A model generated the notes under the pieces. That model was not told the origin of the DNA and did not search any database. It was given only the letters and a program-made list of their open reading frames with translations. This document shows, one piece after another, positions 59,483 to 64,000 of a stretch of DNA of 64,000 bases (its first letter is position 1; each line of letters starts with the position of its first letter). Position numbers and translations under genes: made by a program. Origin of the DNA: JANXSS01 sp040385645 (GTDB lineage: Bacteria; Pseudomonadota; Gammaproteobacteria; Burkholderiales; Burkholderiaceae_D); NCBI GenBank assembly GCA_040385645.1, contig JAZKGZ010000002.1, forward strand, positions 62,001 to 126,000. Direction: 5' to 3'.

Positions 59483-62140
59483 TCAATCGAATAAACGACC
59501 TACTGCGTTCACCACATCAGTTACGTTGTTCCACTCCCGCCTAACCTCGCTCATCGTGTCGCGTCCTTCTTCGATTGCCCGTTCAAATTCGGTCGGCGGC
59601 GCAACGCGTCCGGGTGGCCGGCTAGGTGGCTGTGCGGGCGGTCGTTCAGGAAATTGGTCTGGTGCTGCCTCTCGGGGGAAACGTTCTTCAGCACGCTGCA
59701 TAGACCGGTTTTCGGTGGGACCTTCCACGGTGCTTTCCCTAGATCGCGCCGGCGAGTCATCGATCGATTCTTCTGAACGTTCCTGAGAACGCTCGAAGTT
59801 GGGTACCGGTTTTGGTATCGGGCGCGACTCCGACGGTTGTACAGGCGCAGGCGTCTGATCGAATAATCCCTCGATCCAATCTAGAGGTGGACCCCAAATC
59901 GACGAACCCGGCCAGGTGTCGCGTGCTCTCGGAAAACGAACATCGACATCGATGAGCCTGCCCGATGTCGCCTGCTGAAAAAAATCGCCGGCGACCGGCA
60001 AGGCGTTATGCGCGCCCTGGCCCCAATGGGTGCTGCGCATCGTCACCCTGGCGTCGTTGAAACCTACCCAGGCACCCACGACGAGTCGTGGATGCATCAT
60101 GATGAACCAACCGTCGGCATTGTCTTGGGTGGTACCGGTCTTGCCGGCCACATCCGAGCGGATGCCGAATTGGCTGCGTAGCGCCCGCCCTGTACCTTCA
60201 TTCACCACGCCCCGCATCATGTCGATCAGGGTTTCTGCCGTGCTGCGTGAGAGTTCTTGCTTGCCTTCGCTAGAAAACTCTACCAATACCCGGCCGCCGT
60301 CGTCTTCGACCCGGGTCACCATCACCGGTGGCTGATACATGCCGCTATTTGCGATGGTGCCGTAACCGGCGGCCATTTCCAGCAGCGTGGTAGGGCTGGT
60401 ACCCAGTGCCAGGGACGGCACTTCCGCCAGGGGGCTTTGCCGTACTCCGGCGCGGCGAGCGAAATTACCCACTTTGGCCGGGCCGATGTCCTGCATCACC
60501 TGCGCTGTGATGGTATTTTTTGAGGCGATCAGGGCTTGCGTCGCCGTCATGGCCTGGCCTGTCGGTGTACCGATATCCTGTGGACGCCACACGACGCCGT
60601 CCGCTGCGCGGTATTCGACGACCTTGTCGATGTAGGTTTTATCCGGAGACATGCCGTTTTCGATCGCCGCTCCGTACACGAATGGCTTGAAGGTGGAGCC
60701 GGGTTGACGTCGGGCGCGGGCGACATGATCGTACTGGTCTAGGCTGAAATCGCGGCTGCCGACCCAGGCTTTGATATCGCCAGAGGTCGGGTCGAGCGCT
60801 ACCAGACCGGCTTCGAGCCGGGTTTTTGTCGCACGCAAGCGATCGATAAAATTCGAATCCTGTTTTAATTTCGTCAGCGTAGCGGCAGGATCGTCGCCCG
60901 CGGCGACAGCGTTTCTATAAGCTGCCGATTCTCGTATGAAGGCTTCTACCAACGCGTCGTTGGCAGACCAAAAATGCGCAAACGGCGTGATACGCGGATG
61001 CATCGCGGCATATGGCCCGGTCGAAGTCGACAGCAAGCGTTGCGAACTTTGCGCCCATTCCACATCGGCAACCGACTGCAAGGCGTTGGCACGCCGCCGC
61101 ACAGCTTGCACTGCCGCCGCCTGCAGTCGGGAATCGATGGTGGTGTAGATTTTCAATCCATCAGTGTAGATGTTGTAATCGTTACGGTCAGCCCAGGTCA
61201 CCAGCCACTTGCGTACGTGTTCTGCAAAATGCGGTGCGATGCCTCGCGCTTCCAGCTGCCGTTCGAAATTCAAATTGATCGGACGACGCTTCAAGTTGTC
61301 GAACGCACTCTGACTCAGTACGCCGCGCTTGACCATTTGCGACAGCACCACATTGCGCCGCGCCGTTGCGCGTTCCAGATTAAATACCGGATTGTAATAA
61401 CTGGTGCCCTTCAACATGCCGATCAGCGTCGCGCTTTCACCGATGGTGAGCTTGCCCGCAGGTTTGTCGAAATAGGTACGCGCCGCCATTTCGATACCGA
61501 AAGCGTTATACAAAAAAGGTACCGTGTTGAGATACGTTTCCAGTATTTCCTTTTTGGTGAATGCATGCTCGATCTTGAAGGCGGTGATCGTTTCCTTGAT
61601 CTTGCGCACGATCGATACCGAACGGCCGATCTCGTTTGGATACAGGTTGCGTGCAAGTTGCTGCGTCAGTGTCGAGCCGCCCTGCAGGTTGCCGCCAAGG
61701 GTGCTGAGCAGCGCGCCGCCAAGTCGGTAAAAGTCGACGCCGTGATGCTGATAGAAGCGATGGTCTTCGGTAGCGATCAGGGCTTGTACGGTGTGTGGTG
61801 AGATTTTGGAAAGCGGTACCCATTCGCGGTTGAATTGTTTATAGGTTGCTAGGCGCTTGCCATCGACCGACATCAGCACGCTGGGTTTTTCGAATTTCGC
61901 TTTCTGCAGATCGGCAATACTGGGAGTAAAGGGAATGAGCAGCAGCGTCAAGAGCGTCAAGCCGATCAAACCGACGGCACCGAGTATCGCCAGGCATTCA
62001 AAAAAGGCTCGCCGACGCACCGCAAAGCTGAGATTGGCGCTAAACAGACGCACAAACCTGCCGACAATTTTTCCTGTTAGCGAAATAGGAGAGGGCGGGT
62101 TTTCGGACGCGGTGCCGGAATCGGGAGGGCTATTGTTCAT
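59483..62140 (-). CDS. Bifunctional penicillin-binding protein 1A type
   Basis: Class A PBP of about 885 aa with one N-terminal membrane helix (ECLAILGAVGLIGLTLLTLL), a glycosyltransferase domain (ATEDHRFYQHHGVDF and GGSTLTQQLARNL; catalytic Glu in TEDHRF) that polymerises lipid II, and a transpeptidase domain with S-x-x-K in PGSTFKPFVYG, S-x-N in SKNT and KTGTTQ. An acidic/basic, Pro/Arg-rich tail of about 110 residues follows (RPIPKPVPNFERSQERS, PPAQPPSRPPGRVAPP) and ends with an amphipathic helix. The start ATG near 62140 gives a normal N-terminus (MNNSPPDSGT); upstream frame is unlikely. Confidence 0.92.
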   Translation of the reverse strand: MNNSPPDSGTASENPPSPISLTGKIVGRFVRLFSANLSFAVRRRAFFECLAILGAVGLIGLTLLTLLLIPFTPSIADLQKAKFEKPSVLMSVDGKRLATYKQFNREWVPLSKISPHTVQALIATEDHRFYQHHGVDFYRLGGALLSTLGGNLQGGSTLTQQLARNLYPNEIGRSVSIVRKIKETITAFKIEHAFTKKEILETYLNTVPFLYNAFGIEMAARTYFDKPAGKLTIGESATLIGMLKGTSYYNPVFNLERATARRNVVLSQMVKRGVLSQSAFDNLKRRPINLNFERQLEARGIAPHFAEHVRKWLVTWADRNDYNIYTDGLKIYTTIDSRLQAAAVQAVRRRANALQSVADVEWAQSSQRLLSTSTGPYAAMHPRITPFAHFWSANDALVEAFIRESAAYRNAVAAGDDPAATLTKLKQDSNFIDRLRATKTRLEAGLVALDPTSGDIKAWVGSRDFSLDQYDHVARARRQPGSTFKPFVYGAAIENGMSPDKTYIDKVVEYRAADGVVWRPQDIGTPTGQAMTATQALIASKNTITAQVMQDIGPAKVGNFARRAGVRQSPLAEVPSLALGTSPTTLLEMAAGYGTIANSGMYQPPVMVTRVEDDGGRVLVEFSSEGKQELSRSTAETLIDMMRGVVNEGTGRALRSQFGIRSDVAGKTGTTQDNADGWFIMMHPRLVVGAWVGFNDARVTMRSTHWGQGAHNALPVAGDFFQQATSGRLIDVDVRFPRARDTWPGSSIWGPPLDWIEGLFDQTPAPVQPSESRPIPKPVPNFERSQERSEESIDDSPARSRESTVEGPTENRSMQRAEERFPREAAPDQFPERPPAQPPSRPPGRVAPPTEFERAIEEGRDTMSEVRREWNNVTDVVNAVGRLFD

Positions 62141-62396
62141 GCACGGTGTAGGCTTTATAAAATTAATAGGGACAAGTAATGTCAGAAATCGGTGATGACG
62201 AGCGACGTCTACGAGTGTTAGCAACGATGGCCCAGACTTGAGCGACGTTTTGACGCTTTATCAAGCTGATCGACAGCGCTATCGTTGCCTGTATTGCAGA
62301 GATTCTGCCCGAATGTAACGAACGCTCACAATAAATACAGCTTGCCGACATTTTTTGTTCCATACAGGCGCTACATTGCATCATCGATAGAACGCT

Positions 62397-63005
62397 ATGT
62401 TTCAATCAATCGAAAAGGGGAAAAGATTGTCTGCCCAAAGCCGTAGACCTTTACATCCGTTGGTTGCTACCGCTGCGGTAGCCATAATGTTGGTGTGTTT
62501 GACTGCACTGGCCTCCATGACCGGCGTCTTGTCGTCAACCCAGGGTGCGTTAGCTGCCGCGTATGCTGCAACGCCAGTGGAAGTGCCGACGGCACCCGCG
62601 CGTGCGGGCTCGACGTCGACACCAGGTTCCATTGCAGGTGCAACCAAGCGCTTGCCGGCGTTATCTGCGGCAGACAGTCTCGGTCCGGGCGAGGCATTGA
62701 TCGATATTGATGTGAAACCGACGGTCGCCAAGCCAACTAGTGCCGTACCTTCCAGGGCAGCCCTACTCAATCAGGCGCCATCCACACAGGCACCCCCTAA
62801 ACAAAAACCTTCTAAGCAGGCACCTTCAACGGTAGTGTCCAAGGTGCCTGCATCGGCCCGGATTCCACCGACCACGTTACCGGCACCGCAGCCGCGCATT
62901 ATCCCGGTATATCGGGACATGGACCGCATTTTCGCAACCACTGACGATGACGACAGTGGCGACTACGTCGATGAACGGACCATTCCGCCGGCGACTGGCC
63001 GCTAA
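62397..63005 (+). CDS. Membrane-anchored Pro/Ala-rich hypothetical protein
   Basis: 202 aa with one N-terminal transmembrane segment (LVATAAVAIMLVCLTALASM) following a basic leader, then a Pro/Ala/Thr/Ser-rich low-complexity region (PSTQAPPKQKPSKQAPS) and an acidic C-terminus (FATTDDDDSGDYVDE). No family recognised. It is divergently transcribed from the PBP1A gene and could be a periplasmic linker protein. Support is composition and a clear single open frame. Confidence 0.55.
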   Translation: MFQSIEKGKRLSAQSRRPLHPLVATAAVAIMLVCLTALASMTGVLSSTQGALAAAYAATPVEVPTAPARAGSTSTPGSIAGATKRLPALSAADSLGPGEALIDIDVKPTVAKPTSAVPSRAALLNQAPSTQAPPKQKPSKQAPSTVVSKVPASARIPPTTLPAPQPRIIPVYRDMDRIFATTDDDDSGDYVDERTIPPATGR

Positions 63006-63158
63006 TCGCCGCCTCTTACTCGTCCGTAAAGTTCTCGCCAGCGCGCGGCACCATCAATGCCGGGCCGTCGTTGCGCACATGTGGTTACATGGCTTTCTGC
63101 AGCGACACGCCGTACCATGGCGGGCTTATCCTAATGCGGCTCTCGACCGCTCGCCGCC

Positions 63159-64000
63159 ATGACGACTCGCCTGTCCATTTCCGATATCTTGCTGTTGAGC
63201 GTCGCGCCGCTATTGTGGGCCGGTAATGCAATCGTCGGTCACTTGGTGCATGCGTTGGTGCCTCCCATTCTGTTCAACATGCTGCGTTGGGCAATCGCTT
63301 TTTTGATTCTTTTGCCGATCGCCGGCTCCGTGTTCTATCCCAGCAGCCCATTATGGAAGAGCTGGCGGCGTTTTGCCTTGCTGGGTCTGCTGGGCGTGGG
63401 TGTCTACAACGCTCTGCAATACCTGGCGTTGCAGACTTCGACGCCGATCAATGTCACGCTCGTCACATCGAGCATGCCGGTCTGGATGCTGCTGATCGGC
63501 TGGCTGTTTTTCAAAACTCCGGTGTCGGCGCGGCAGATGCTGGGCGCATTAATTTCGATTTGCGGTGTGTTGATCGTCCTGTGTCGCGGCGACTGGCATC
63601 AGCTGCTGGCCTTGCGCCTGGTTGCCGGCGACTTGCTGATGATCGTCGCCACCATTTGCTGGTCGATCTATAGCTGGCTGCTCACCCGGACCAACGAGCC
63701 GGCATCGATCCGGCAGGATTGGGCAAAGTTTTTGATTGCCCAGGTCGGCTTTGGCCTGGTGTGGTCGGCACTCTCGGCAGCTGTCGAATGGCGGGTGAGC
63801 GAGGCCCCCATCATCTGGGGCTGGCCGTTAGCCGTAGCGCTGCTGTATGTGGCTACCGGCCCGGCGATTGTGGCGTATCACTGCTGGGGCGCCGGCGTGC
63901 GCAGGGTAGGGCCGAACATCGCCGCTTTTTTCAACAATCTCACGCCATTATTCGCAGCGATCTTGTCGTCGGCATTTCTCGGCGAAGCGCCACAGGGTTT
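63159..64000 (+). CDS. DMT/EamA family permease, truncated by the window end
   Basis: Starts at ATG 63159 (TTRLSISDILLLSVAPLLWA) and runs past the window edge, so about 280 residues are seen. At least nine hydrophobic segments follow the EamA pattern, including APLLWAGNAIVGH at the first helix and the pair NVTLVTSSMPVWMLLIGWLF in the fourth. It is a second DMT permease, unlinked to the one at 33293-34180. Substrate unknown. Confidence 0.85.
   Translation, partial: MTTRLSISDILLLSVAPLLWAGNAIVGHLVHALVPPILFNMLRWAIAFLILLPIAGSVFYPSSPLWKSWRRFALLGLLGVGVYNALQYLALQTSTPINVTLVTSSMPVWMLLIGWLFFKTPVSARQMLGALISICGVLIVLCRGDWHQLLALRLVAGDLLMIVATICWSIYSWLLTRTNEPASIRQDWAKFLIAQVGFGLVWSALSAAVEWRVSEAPIIWGWPLAVALLYVATGPAIVAYHCWGAGVRRVGPNIAAFFNNLTPLFAAILSSAFLGEAPQG

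Overview
The window looks like DNA of a betaproteobacterium of the order Burkholderiales, probably close to Oxalobacteraceae. That placement is inference from gene content: a PEP-CTERM surface protein, TamA/TamB, a fused PabB-PabC, and a Rep/ParA/ParB set of the kind found on secondary replicons of the order. No rRNA, tRNA, insertion sequence or CRISPR array was recognised. There is one assembly gap of 100 N (7676-7775), inside a tandem-repeat gene.

Layout. 1-5.3 kb: AT-rich leader, then a Fur-controlled ferric-iron ABC transporter whose three genes lie on alternating strands, then an ExoD-like protein. 5.4-10.1 kb: ahpF and ahpC, separated by an opposite-strand gene for a repeat-rich, effector-like protein. 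10.1-17.2 kb: tamB-tamA, a small protein and a secreted-type nuclease. 17.5-23 kb: csbD, serA, an HNH protein, a sugar nucleotidyltransferase, a histidine kinase and a VanZ protein. 23-27 kb: a complete replication/partition module (rep, iterons, parA, parB, a parS-like palindrome). 27.3-34.2 kb: an HTH protein, a class D beta-lactamase, small hypotheticals, katG and a DMT permease. 34.3-41.3 kb: pabB-pabC, then a four-gene translationally coupled operon with a fatty-acid-hydroxylase/GH3 fusion and an enolase-superfamily enzyme. 41.6-47 kb: a PPR-SMR protein, a diacylglycerol-glycosyltransferase-like pair and a DUF1045-PhnN fusion. 47-64 kb: transporters, a hybrid kinase, an ABC-2 exporter, an ene-reductase, a PEP-CTERM protein behind a near-perfect sigma54 promoter, an SDR, a NERD helicase, a PBP1A-type enzyme and a truncated DMT permease.

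How the parts connect. Peroxide defence (ahpC, katG) shares OxyR-like sites upstream of both genes. Iron uptake carries two Fur-like boxes. Several proteins have Ser/Asn/Thr-rich, effector-like N-termini (7306-9282, 41649-42902, 56317-56904), and one is a eukaryote-style PPR-SMR protein, so a host-associated lifestyle is possible; no secretion system is in view. The most interesting candidates for undescribed biology are the hydroxylase-GH3/epimerase-like operon (possible acyl-amino-acid lipid pathway), the DUF1045-PhnN fusion (possible two-step cyclic ribose-phosphate salvage enzyme) and the PPR-SMR protein.
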